In this document: piece after piece, positions 1 through 10,355 of the stretch
Layout: each line of letters opens with the position of its first letter
Position numbering within the stretch: position 1 is the first letter of the stretch
Assembly (NCBI RefSeq): GCF_945859705.1
Contig: NC_079135.1
Location: 77,942,253-78,006,252, forward strand
Direction: 5' to 3'
DNA: 64,000 nt
Source: Episyrphus balteatus
Taxonomy: Eukaryota > Arthropoda > Insecta > Diptera > Syrphidae
Notes under the pieces: model-generated
Databases searched by the model: none
Seen by the model: the letters and a program-made list of their open reading frames with translations, nothing else
Told to the model about the DNA's origin: nothing
Program-made: the position numbers and the translations under genes

Positions 1-354
1 CAAAAACATCATCAAAAGGATTTGTATATTTGAACTTGTTGTCATGTATATAGGTATATAGTTGTTGGTCTTCTTGGTTTTTATTTAAAAACACAACATT
101 ACCATTACACAACACCATTTCCGATTACAGGGCCGTCTCTTTTGGCGAAAACGACCAGGAATTTGTTTCACAGCAAACTATCTAAATTACATCAGTCATA
201 TCAACGACTTTGAACACTAATAGGAAGACCTATTGGACTTCTCGAAGCAATGTTTTTTTAGACAGTGAACAATAAGGTGGGTCGTTTTTGGGTTTTTTTT
301 CGAATTTCAAATCGTAATAGCTCGGAAATAATCAAAATCGGTTAATATCTTTTC

Positions 355-568
355 ACTTTTATACCCTTTTTATGCTATTTCTTGGATTTTTTGATTGAAT
401 TAGCACATTTCTTATATCTTTCCTATTTATTTTCATAAAAACATACCTAGTTGCAAAATATATTACGCCAAAATAATCAACTTTATGTGAAAATAAATAT
501 GAAAGATGTAAAAAATGTGCTAATTTAATCAAAAAATCCAAGAAATAGCATAAAAAGGGTATAAAAAT
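355..568. repeat. Hairpin repeat (about 85-nt arms)
   Basis: Positions 355-441 and about 486-568 are inverted copies sharing ATACCCTTTTTATGCTATTT on one strand and its complement on the other, with a loop of about 45 nt. It sits inside the outer foldback at 275-3159. It could be a further small MITE inserted there or part of the host element's own structure. No clear target duplication was found. Confidence 0.75.
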
Positions 569-1392
569 GTTTTTTACTACTTTGGTACGTTTTGGTCTTT
601 GTTTTAAATTTTTTTAAATTTTGTTTTTTATTGAGTATGAACAGTTCTAAACAAATCCAAGAGCGAACATCTTTTTGACATCAATTTACATAGCTAAATT
701 TCTAGTTTATATTCAGTTTTGTAAAAGAAAATTCTATAAACGCTTATTCTGTCCGCCATTTTGGAACCACCATTTTGAAAAAATAAAAGTTGGAAGATTT
801 TTCGTATTTCTCATACTAATATGCTTCAGTGTCCCAAATTTCATGACTTTTCGTCAAGAAATTGCCGTGTAAATGATTTTTGACGCCATAAAGTACCACT
901 GTGCGACGAGGAGAATGATACCTAGGCAAATCCCTCTTGAACAACAGATTTTCAAATTTTTAACGAGTTCATAGCATTCACTGATTGTGTCAACTTCATT
1001 TTTACTTCAAATTTGGTAAAAATAATAATTTACCAAATAGTCAAAACCATTAAAAAAAATCGTAAAAATAGGAATTTTGTCATATTTCGACAAATTTCAA
1101 AACGCATGTGCGATCGGAAGTCCTTACCCAATTTGAACAATTTTTTTTTCTACTTAATATTTAGCTAATATAAAGGTTGTCCAAAGCTATTTTATTAAAA
1201 AAAAGATGTTAGGGTGTTTAAATTTTTTTTTGTAAAAATACCATTTTTTTAATATTTTTTCAAGCTTTAGAGCCGATGCGCGGATTGAAGATATTAACCG
1301 ATTTTGATTATTTTGGAACCCCTTCTTAGTCTTTACCATTCACAACTTTTCCGATTTGAAATAAAAAAAAAAAAAACCAAAACCGGCCCATA
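569..1392. other. Interior and right end of the outer foldback, no gene
   Basis: AT-rich sequence with many A and T runs and no convincing frame. Only 1289-1390 can be assigned, as the inner part of the right terminal repeat of the outer foldback. The segment 745-900 (CCATTTTGGAACCACCATTT) reads like dispersed insect repeat sequence but has no partner in this window. Confidence 0.5.
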
Positions 1393-3151
1393 CTCCAGTC
1401 AAAGCGTCATTTGACCTTGCGATGAGAGGCACTGTCTGTTTTTATTTCATGGATCGATGGGGGTATATTTAAAAGGCTTAAACCCAATTTCTCACCACCT
1501 GATCATTCTTTTTAGCGGAGTTATTCACAAAAATGCATTTTTTGGGATATTTTACTTCTAAGCTAATATCTTTGCTCCGGATTATCGTAGACCAAAAAAT
1601 AAACATACATTCTCTTTCTTATAATATTTTCTATCGTTGTATGTAATTTCATTGTATTTGAGTGAGTAAATATAAAATGGCAACCATTTAAAGTCAAATT
1701 CTTGTTGTTAAAAAACACATTTTTGTCATTATTTCGAAAAAAGCTTATATCATGATTGACATTTTTCCAACCTATTTTGTAGCCCTGTTCATGTCCTGCA
1801 TTTTACAGAAAAAATCAGTTCTTTATCACCAAAGATGGCCGAGCTATTGATAAATGAACGCATGCAAAACCGGTGCGAAAACACCCAAAAATATCGTTTT
1901 TTGGGAATAACTCGACTTCGGAATGTCCTACGGCAAAAAATAAAGCAATGAATTGTTCGTTACAATATTTTCTATCAATTTAGAGCACAATCTTTTTGTT
2001 GAAACAAATAAAAAATAAGTAATATTAAGTCAAAGTCGTTTTTTTGTTTAGCAAACTCTTGCCTTATTATTTTGCAAACGGTGCGAGTATTGGCTAAGAA
2101 AATAAAATATTATTGTAGTCCTTTAAATTATCTACAATTCAAAAAAAAATTTAGCTTTCTACGACCCACGGGAGCCGAGCTATTATAATTTTAAGAAAAC
2201 ATTAATCCGTACGAAAATTCAAAAAAATTTCCCTTGTTTATGATTCGAATACTAGTTCTCAGTGAGAGGGGTTGTTTTCATTGTTTCTTGTTATAAGAGA
2301 ATTTGTCTTATGTTTTTTCGTTGGTCATTTGGACCTTTTTTAAAAAATTAATTACTCGGCTCGTGTGGGTCATAGAGAGCTAATTTTTTTTTTAAATTGT
2401 AGATAATTTAAAGGACTACAATAATATTTTATTTTCTTAGCCAATACTCGCACCGTTTGCAAAATAATAAGGCAAGAGTTTGCTAAACAAAAAAACGACT
2501 TTGACTTAATATTACTTATTTTTTATTTGTTTCAACAAAAAGATTGTGCACTAAATTGATAGAAAATATTGTAACGAACAAGTCATTGCTTTATTTTTTG
2601 CCGTAGGACATTCTGAAGTCGAGTTATTCCCAAAAAACGATATTTTTGGGTGTTTTCGCACCGGTTTTGCATGCGTTCATTTATCAATAGCTCGGCCATC
2701 TTTGGTGATAAGGAACTGATTTTTTCTGTAAAATGCATGATTTGAACAGGGCTACAAAATAGGTTGGAAAAATGTCAATCATGATATAAGCTTTTTTCGA
2801 AATAATGACAAAAATGTGTTTTTTAACAACCAGAATTTGACTTTAAATGGTTGCCATTTTATATTTACTCACTCAAATACAATGAAATTATATACAACGA
2901 TAGAAAATATTATAAGAAAGAGAATGTATGTTTATTTTTTGGTCTACGATAATCTGGAGCAAAGATATTAGCTTAGAAGTAAAATATCCCAAAAAATGCA
3001 TTTTTGTGAATAACTCCGCTAAAAAGAATGATCAGGTGGTGAGAAATTGGGTTTAAGCCTTTTAAATATACCCCTATCGATCCATGAAATAAAAACTGAC
3101 AGTGCCTCTCATCGCAAGGTGAGGCCCTTTTTTCCGACGCTTTGACTGGAG
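1393..3151. mobile_element. Inner TA-flanked foldback element, 1.76 kb
   Basis: The ends are CTCCAGTCAAAGCGTC and its complement, with TA at 1391-1392 and 3152-3153. The arms run about 1393-2195 and 2349-3151. They stay similar along their whole length, for example the ATCGATCCATGAAAT, GCACCGTTTGC and CGAGTTATTCCCAAAAAACG stretches and their complements, with scattered mismatches. The central spacer of about 150 nt has no frame. The structure is that of a non-autonomous foldback with TA targeting. It lies within the right end of the 275-3159 element, so it inserted later. Confidence 0.8.
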
Positions 3152-3161
3152 TACCACCTTA

Positions 3162-4130
3162 GTAAACAATTATTTTCTGAGGCTGATTGGGTCTCAACTA
3201 CTGATTTTTGAAGTCGCTGATGTAGTAAGCTCGGGCAGTATTCGAAACTTGTTTTGTTGTTTTTGTTAAGAATGAAATCAGAGATATTTTTTGAAGAGAT
3301 TGCTATAAAGAATAACGGCTTACAACACAATCTGCGGCGGAAAAACTGATGCAGTTTCCGCAGACTTTATGAGTACCAACTGGTGAGCCAGACGCCATTG
3401 GCAGTAAGAAGAATTAATTTCTGTAATAGTGCTTTTGTGAGAAACGACTTTCTCTCCATCTCTTTTTTATAAAAAACAAAAAAAAAAAGCTCGAGATTCG
3501 CGTTGTACTAAGAGTTTCTAATGAAACTTGATAAGAAACCAGTGACCAGAGGTGACATTAAGCAGAACGCTAGTAGGAGATAGGGTTGGATAGGTTAGTC
3601 AACAAAATAAAAATATGCAAAGGCAGGCCACGACTTTAAGTCAAAGCAAAAATATCTGCAACTAACCGTTTCAAACTCAAATGCTTCGTGAAAAGTTCTA
3701 AAAGAATGGGGACAGATTGTTATAAACACACAATATCGACCTCAGAATTTTTTTCTTTCTTGGAAATAAGGTAACTTTCTACATAAGCTAACGGGATATC
3801 AAGAAAGCCAGTCTAGGACAACCCAAAATTATTAGGGTAAGGCGCTAGAAACCAGACAAAATTAGGCTCATGGCTCGTAGAGATGATACCTGCCAGGTGG
3901 AAACTCGAAAATGTTGCGAGGCAGGAAATCCAAACCTTCCCCATATCTCACGTATTTTCTAAGGGCTTAGAAGTTATTAACTAGCAAAAAAGCCGTCTAT
4001 AAAGGAAAATCTTTAATAACACTTAATATTGCAAGTCTCTCATGGTTTCTATGCTTATTTGTTGATTTTTAATCAAAATTACCTACCTGCGTAGCTTTTC
4101 GACAAATAGAAATGATAGATTTCATAAGGA
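3162..4130. other. Unassigned sequence
   Basis: About 1 kb without a defensible frame, RNA gene or inverted repeat. It is slightly richer in GC than its flanks and has no partner elsewhere in the window. I see nothing I can name in it. Confidence 0.5.
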
Positions 4131-4390
4131 TTCCTTTCTCTTTTTACCGACTTCCAAAAAGGAAAGTTTTATGTTTGTTACCTCATAACTTTTGACGGAG
4201 TGAACCAGTTTTGATAATTCTTTTTGTATTGGAAAGCTGGTGGCTGCAGTGTGGTCCCATTTCAATTTCGTTTAGTTCTTGTGATAAAAACAATGAGAAA
4301 AACCATAAAATGATTATTATAGTGTATAGTTTGACTTTAGGTATTTCTTGTGGTAGAATCAGTAAAAGATGAACCCTCACCCCCCATGCG
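4131..4390. repeat. Probable dispersed repeat fragment
   Basis: The stretch starting near ACCGACTTCCAAAAAGGAAA, followed by a GTTACCTCATAACTTTTGACGG-type block, resembles degenerate repeats common in insect genomes. A loosely similar block (TTGTTTCCTTATAACTTCTA) occurs at about 62160-62260. The ends are undefined, no target duplication was found, and the assignment rests on general resemblance only. Confidence 0.3.
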
Positions 4391-5909
4391 AAAAAAAATT
4401 AGCTTACAAATGTTTTTCTAAAACGGACTACTACGGGCCTGTATCGTTACCCAAACAAACTGGTAAATATAATTTTTTTCTGTCTGAACCAAAAACCAAG
4501 TCGTACACCTTTTTTTTGCGACACATATACGAGTGAGTATAGTGGAGGAGCTCAAGCACTTAGAACGTTGGAACTAAAATAAATATGTAATTTATGTTTC
4601 AACCATTTCAAACAGTCAGCAAAAGAGATGACAAAATGCGAAAAAAAAAAAATAAAAAATACTAATCTAATTGGCAGAGTTATGAAAGTATATATTTTTT
4701 TTTTTTTATTTATATATTTACACCACGAACCTGGGGTTTGGTGGGTGTGTTTGGATCCAGTGACAAAATCCAATTAGAGCAAATGCCTCTCTCTCTGATG
4801 ATGGTATGCAATTCACTCGACCATTAAATTAGCACTTCTTGTCGTCAACGCCACCATCAGAAAGGAAGGAAATATGAAACTTTTTTTTTGACTCCGTATA
4901 TTATATGGAATACCTACATGCATATATGTTGAGCTAACTAAGAGTAAAAGAAAATGTTAAAAATTTTTTTTTTTTTTTTATGAAATTCACTTTTAACCCC
5001 ACATGTACTCATATTAAGTATATTTGTCTGCAAAAATAAATACAAAAAAAAAACAAGAATTTTAATTTGACCTGAATAAATTTTAAATTTTATCAAAATG
5101 GAAATTCTACCATCACATTTGAAGGTAATTCTTTGATCGCATGCTAAACATGTTTTAATCATTAGTGTGTCTGAAATAGTGTTAGGCTGTGTGTGTGTGT
5201 GTGGATGGGAAAACGATAAGTTTAATGGTTTTATCAAGTAAATGTCAACACATTTTTATGTTGTTTTTGTTAAGTTCTATGGATTTGTTGTTAATATAAA
5301 CAAAAATTACATTGATTTTTAATAATAATACATTTATGTCAAAAAATATGCACTATGAACGTTATAGGTACATTGATTTAGAAGGCGGAATAATTAACTT
5401 AAGCATTCTTGCTGGCCTTTGGTGCAGGATCACCATAAGTTTATAGGACAAAAGTGCTTACTGTCTTATCGACTATTTCATTTTTGAAAACTAAAGGAAA
5501 TATTGATTATTATTTTAGTAATTTTGCCAAGCTTACCAAATAAAAAAATAAAATAAAACATAAAACTAAAATAAAAAAAATAAGAAATATTGCTTAAATC
5601 GATGTAAGGTCCGAAAAAGTACGCAATTTCACTTCTTTTATGAATGTGCATTATAAAAAGAAAAAAAAAAATCAAAATAGTTATTCTTTTAAAAATAAAC
5701 ATATTTGTTACATTTTTGAAAAAAAATGTCTAAAAATAAAGTTTGAATACCCTTTAAGTAAATTGTTAATAAGCACATAAAATTAGATTTTCAGAGAAAA
5801 AAAATTAAAAAAAACTGATTTAAAAAAATATTATTTTTTTTAATAATTCCAAAAATAAAAAATAAATATTCTCTTGAATAATTAAGTGTTGGAAAAATTT
5901 GAACTTAGG
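4391..5909. other. Unassigned AT-rich sequence with simple repeats
   Basis: No gene. It contains T and A runs (4693-4709, 4965-4980, 5775-5870) and a short TG microsatellite at about 5188-5203. The open frames here come from A/T runs and are not protein-like. Confidence 0.5.
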
Positions 5910-6001
5910 GCCGGTTTGTTGACACTCGATTATCTTTTAATCAAGGATTTTTGTATGGAATAATCCTTGATTAAAAGATAATCGAATGTGAACAAACCGG
6001 C
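5910..6001. mobile_element. 92-bp hairpin MITE
   Basis: Positions 5911-5949 and 5962-6000 are almost perfect complements (GCCGGTTTGTT...AACAAACCGGC) around a 12-nt loop. TAGG occurs on both sides (5906-5909 and 6002-6005) and can be read as a 4-bp target duplication. The GGGCC-like start and TTAG context resemble the MITEs at 50777 and 59152, but the inner sequence differs. Confidence 0.75.
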
Positions 6002-6005
6002 TAGG

Positions 6006-6543
6006 ATTTCATTTGGGGGGGCTCAGACCAAACAAATTCCTTTTTTTAGAAATCACAATACTTTATATCAACTATATGTAACTGCAGTCGATTCTAAATC
6101 CCGCTAAATCAAATAGTCATTTGAACTGTGTAGAAGCGAAAAATTTGCCAATATCCTTTTTAAGTATTTTTTAGGAGAGGAATTCGTAGTTAAAAGTTTA
6201 AAAAAGCCCTGCTTACGGTAAACGAATTTAAAAATGGCCGAATATTCAGCGGCATCTCTTTTTTTGTAGGTACAAAGAGTGATAAGTTGGTTGATAAAAA
6301 TTGCGAGCGTTAGCGAGCAAGAAATTTTTTTTTAAGAAACAAATTTTAACCATTCTAAGGCTTTATAAAAAAAATTATTTCGTACAATTTAATGTATAAA
6401 ACATTGAAAAATGGACTTTTTCTTGCACTGAAATTTTGTAGCAGAAAATTGACAGGTACATTCTATCTATTGAGTTCTAAATGAAATTAGCAATACTTAA
6501 AAACCAAAATTTTATATAATCCAAGTTGTTTCACATGAGCTAA
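6006..6543. other. Unassigned AT-rich sequence
   Basis: No gene, RNA or paired repeat found between the hairpin MITE and the CACTGG foldback. Confidence 0.5.
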
Positions 6544-6546
6544 TTA

Positions 6547-7154
6547 CACTGGTCAACAAGGTTTTTGTTACAGAAACCAGGGTATACTTTTCTATAGGCT
6601 GAGCTCGAATCCGAAGTCAGAAAAATTCTATCACATCACGTTTTGGAGATATTCCCGTTAGAAAATCAAAATGCCGATTTTTACCAGTTTTCAAAGTTAT
6701 TTTTTAGCGTTTACTTATTTTTTTTAAAATTAAATTTGTAACAGTTTCTAAAAGAATTGTGTCAAAATTTGAAAGCGATTGGTACAGAACTTTTCGATAT
6801 TTGCTATTAAAAGCAAATAAATATGAGATGCCCCAAACACTTTGATTTCAAGTTATGATTTCTCGAGGAAGAAAATAGATATTTAAAAGATTTAAACGGA
6901 TTTAGAGAGACAAAACTTAATTCTTTTAGAAACTGTTACAAATTCAATTTAAAAAAAAAAATAAGTAAACGCTAAAAAATAACCCTGAAAACTGGTAAAA
7001 AGCGGCATTTTCGATTTTCTAACGGGAATATCTCAAAAACGTGATGTGATCGAATTTTTCTGACTTCGGTTTCGAGCTCAGCAGACAAAAAACCTATAGA
7101 AGAGTATACCCTGGTTTCTGTAACAAAAAAGAAGTTTAATTTTGTTGACCAGTG
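6547..7154. mobile_element. CACTGG foldback element, 608 bp, TTA target duplication
   Basis: The ends are CACTGGTCAACAA and TTGTTGACCAGTG, flanked by TTA on both sides (6544-6546 and 7155-7157). The arms, about 6547-6770 and 6905-7154, share GTTACAGAAACCAGGGTATA, TATCACATCACGTTTT and GTTTACTTATTTTT stretches in inverse order. There is no coding frame. Related copies lie at 7462-7875 and 53738-55451. CAC...GTG ends with a 3-bp TTA/TAA duplication fit the CMC group (CACTA/Mirage/Chapaev); that placement is inference. Confidence 0.85.
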
Positions 7155-7245
7155 TTATATTTCACTTTGAAATTTAACAATAAACTGAAATTGTTTAATA
7201 CCTATATATAATTTGAAACAAAATAATAACGAAATGTTGTAAATA

Positions 7246-7446
7246 CAGTGCTTTGCAAAAGTATAATCGCACCATATAAAAATGCTATTTATATAAAACC
7301 GAGTATTGCAGCGACACCCTACTATTTTTTTATTGAAGGGGATCAAAAAACAAGAATATTGAGAAGAACAAAATGTCCCGTTACTTTTTCTTATAATTTT
7401 TAGGAATAAAAACAAGTTTTTCTTCCATTGCAAAAGTATAATTGCA
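7246..7446 (+). mobile_element. Tc1-like terminus with two direct repeats
   Basis: CAGTGCTTTGCAAAAGTAT starts right after a TA (7244-7245), as at the end of a Tc1-family element. The motif TTGCAAAAGTATAATCGCA (7253-7271) recurs with one change at 7428-7446, 175 bp further in and in the same direction. That spacing resembles the outer and inner direct repeats of IR/DR-type Tc1 ends. No matching right end or transposase was found, so this is a solo end. Confidence 0.5.
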
Positions 7447-7461
7447 TTTTTTTTATTTTGA

Positions 7462-7875
7462 GTATGGCCAACAAGGTTTTTGTTACAGAAACCAAGATAT
7501 GTTTTTCTAAAGGTTTTTTATGTGCTGAGCTCAAATCCGAACTCAGAAAAATTCTATCACATCGCGTTTTTGAGATATTCCCGTTAGAAAATCGAAAATC
7601 CCGCTTTTTACCAGTTTTCGAGGTTATTTCCTGGCGTTGGTAGGTACTACAGTTTCTGAAAAAATCGATACATTTATTTTCGCTTACATACTGGATTTAA
7701 GGTTAACATAGAACTAAAGTGGGTAATAAGCAACTGAAGATATCTCGGATAGTAGAAAAGATGTCTGAAAGATTTAAATAGATTTAAGGGTAATATTTCA
7801 AACACGAGATGTGATCGAATAAGTCCGTCTTTGGATTTGAGTTCGGCCACCGAAACCCTTTGAAAAAGCATAGTT
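7462..7875. mobile_element. Decayed copy of the CACTGG foldback family
   Basis: The left arm matches the 6547 element from GCCAACAAGG through GTTACAGAAACCAAGATATG, ATCACATCGCGTTTTTGAGA and TACCAGTTTTCGAGGTTAT. The right arm (about 7795-7875) is recognisable only in part, from GAGATGTGATCGAAT onward. The terminal CACTGG is mutated (GTATGG) and no target duplication is visible. It abuts the Tc1-like inner direct repeat. Confidence 0.6.
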
Positions 7876-8405
7876 TAGTCCCGACAAGCATAGTTTAGTC
7901 AGAGCATTTTAAGGTGTTAACATAGTGCTTAATGAAATGGTCAAAGAGATAAAAACTCTTTGTAATGGACCAAACAATTTTTGTTTTCCTTTATACAAAC
8001 TTCATCGACAGCTTCTGCAACGATGCAAAATTGGTAGTGATTTTAAGGGAGATTTTCGTATAGGTAATCAAATCACTAAAATACAAAAACAAATTATTTA
8101 ATGCTGCATATATTAGACTTGTATATGTTTATAATATAGGTATCTTTTGATTTTCTGAAAAAAAATTTCGGGGGGGTTAAACACCCAAACCCCCCCCCCC
8201 CCCCCCTAAATACGGCTATGGGCACTTGGTATCTTATTTTCCGAAGCACTTTCCAAGATTGAGTGTCTATTTTTCAATTTTTGGAAATCTCGGAAAATTC
8301 TTCGGAAAATGGCGTACTTAAGTGGTTATATATACTTTTAATGTCAAAAAAGATGTTTTTTGTGAATTTTTTTTTAAGAGGCTTTTTATAAATCAATATA
8401 GTAGG
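7876..8405. other. Unassigned sequence with G and C runs
   Basis: No gene. Seven Gs (8170-8176) are followed by a run of 18 Cs (8190-8207), which could pair or form a G-quadruplex on the minus strand. Positions 8345-8406 resemble the end of the 649-bp unit next door and may be a remnant of one more unit outside the palindrome. Confidence 0.5.
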
Positions 8406-8406
8406 A

Positions 8407-9055
8407 GATCCGGCCATAGGACGACCTACCCTCATCGTTATACCAGTTGAGAGTTATATTTTCTGAAAGCTAGTGTCTAAGGAAATAAATTGCACATGGG
8501 TTGCCTAGCGATATCCTGTCAAGGCATAGGGTTGCCAGGCCTTAAAGTTCATTTTTGCAAATTTTTGAAAATGCGACCCTGCTTATATGGCAAGCCTAAG
8601 AGTTATATAAAAAATATAATGTCATAGGAAATTTAATTTAAAAATTTTAATTTTCAGGATTTTTTAAAATTTGAAGTTTGAGTAGGGTAAACAAAGGCGA
8701 ATTTAGAAAAAGGGCAAAAATCTATTATCTAAACAAAACGTGATAGAAATAAAATTGAAATTGGAATCGATAGATATTATAAATATATGAAAGCCACACA
8801 TACAAATAAAAAATGTAAAAAATCTACAACTCGAGATATAGTCTTTTTAGAGTCATGATACTCCAATTCGATATTTGAGAAATAATTCACCAAAAATCAG
8901 AATGAAAGATTTTTTAAATAATTTTTATGTGATAAGTTAGGAAAAATAAAATAACTTGACACGTGTCTGTCAAATTTTTAATTTAACTTACCGTTTTTGC
9001 GAGGGGATTTTTTGAAAAGGTGCTTATTTTCGTATTTCAACATATTAAAGGAAAA
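8407..9055 (+). repeat. Tandem unit 1, left arm (649 bp)
   Basis: Outermost unit, starting GATCCGGCCATAGGACGACC. Its mirror partner is 11619-12267. Private variants such as GAGTTATATAAAAAATATAA are shared with that partner but not with units 2 and 3 of the same arm. Confidence 0.85.
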
Positions 9056-9704
9056 AATCCCGTCATGGGACGACCTGTCCACCTCATTATACCAGTTGAA
9101 AGCTATATTTTCCGAAGGCTAGTGTCTAAAGAAACAGTTTGCACATGGGTTGCCTAGCGATATCCTGTCAAGGCATAGGGTTGCCAGGCCTTAAAGTTTA
9201 TTTTTCATTATTTTTGAATACGCCACCCTTCTTATACCCAAAGCCAAAGAGTTGTAAAAAAAATATTATGTCGCAGGAAATTTAATTTGAAAATTTTAAT
9301 TTTCAGGATTTTTTAAAATTTGAAGTTTGAGTAGGGTAAACAAAGGCGAATTTAGAAAAAGGGCAAAAATCTATTTTCTAAACAAAACGTGATAGAAATA
9401 AAATTGAAATTGGATTCGATAGATATTATAAAAATATAAAAGCCACACATAGAACAAAAAAATGTAAAAAATCTACAACTCGAGATATAGTCTTTTTAAA
9501 GTCATGATACTCCAATTCGATATTTGAGAAATAATTCACCAAAAATCAGAATGAAAGATTTTTTAAATAATTTTTATGTGATAAGTTAGGAAAAATAAAA
9601 TAACTTGACACGTGTCTGTCAAATTTTTAATTTAACTTACCGTTTTTGCGAGGGGATTTTTTGAAAAGGTGCTTATTTTCATATTTCAACATATTAAAGG
9701 GAAA
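9056..9704 (+). repeat. Tandem unit 2, left arm (649 bp)
   Basis: Middle unit. Its diagnostic stretch TATACCCAAAGCCAAAGAG, followed by TATTATGTCGCAGG, recurs in inverse form near 11395-11450 in the right arm and differs from units 1 and 3. Confidence 0.85.
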
Positions 9705-10318
9705 AATCCCGTCATGGGACGACCTGTCCACCTCATTATACCAGTTGAAAGCTATATTTTCCGAAGGGTAGTGTCTAAAGAAACAATTTGCACATGGGTT
9801 GCCTAGCGATATCCTGTCAAGGCATAGGGTTGCCAGGCCTTAAAGTTTATTTTTGCAAATTTTTCAAAATGCGACCCTGCTTATATGGCAAGCCTAAGAG
9901 TTATAAAAAAAATATAATGTCATAGGAAATTTATTTTAAAAATTTTAATTTTCAGGATTTTTAGAAATTTGACATTTTAGAAGGGGAAACTGAGGTAAAT
10001 TTAAAAAAAGGTCAAAAAGCTATATCCTTAACAAAGAGTGGTAGGAAAAAGATTGATACTGGAATCGATAGATATTGTTAAATTATATAAGTCACACATA
10101 CAAACCAAAAATGTAAAAAATCTGCTACTCGAGATATGGACGTTTAAAAGTCAAAACCGTGAAATTCGATGTTTGAGAAATAATTCACCAAAAATCAGCA
10201 CGAAAGGTATTTGAAATAATGTTTATGTTCTTAGAGAGCATAAATAAAATAACTTGGCACGTATCTGCCAAATTTTCGATTTGACTTAGTTTTTGGTTCC
10301 TGTGTATTTTTGAAGAAT
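9705..10318 (+). repeat. Tandem unit 3, left arm (614 bp, most diverged)
   Basis: Innermost unit, slightly short. From about 9960 it departs from units 1 and 2 (ACATTTTAGAAGGGGAAACT instead of the AGTTTGAGTAGGG-type block), yet its mirror copy at 10356-10969 carries the same differences. It ends at the palindrome centre. Confidence 0.85.
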
Positions 10319-10355
10319 TACAGATTTTTACAATTCAATTCACTGTTTCAGTGTT

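Larger units (their letters stand above)
275..3159. mobile_element. Outer TA-flanked foldback element, interrupted by a second foldback
   Basis: The left end begins AGGTGGGTCG after a TA (273-274). The right end finishes CCACCT before a TA (3160-3161). Reading inward from the right and skipping the inserted element at 1393-3151 gives AGGTGGTATGGGCCGG, which aligns with the left end. Further inside, 304-314 pairs with 1352-1362, and 326-350 pairs perfectly (25 bp) with 1289-1313. Without the insertion the element is about 1.1 kb. No transposase frame is visible, so it looks non-autonomous. The TA duplication suggests the Tc1/mariner group, but that assignment is inference. Confidence 0.6.
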
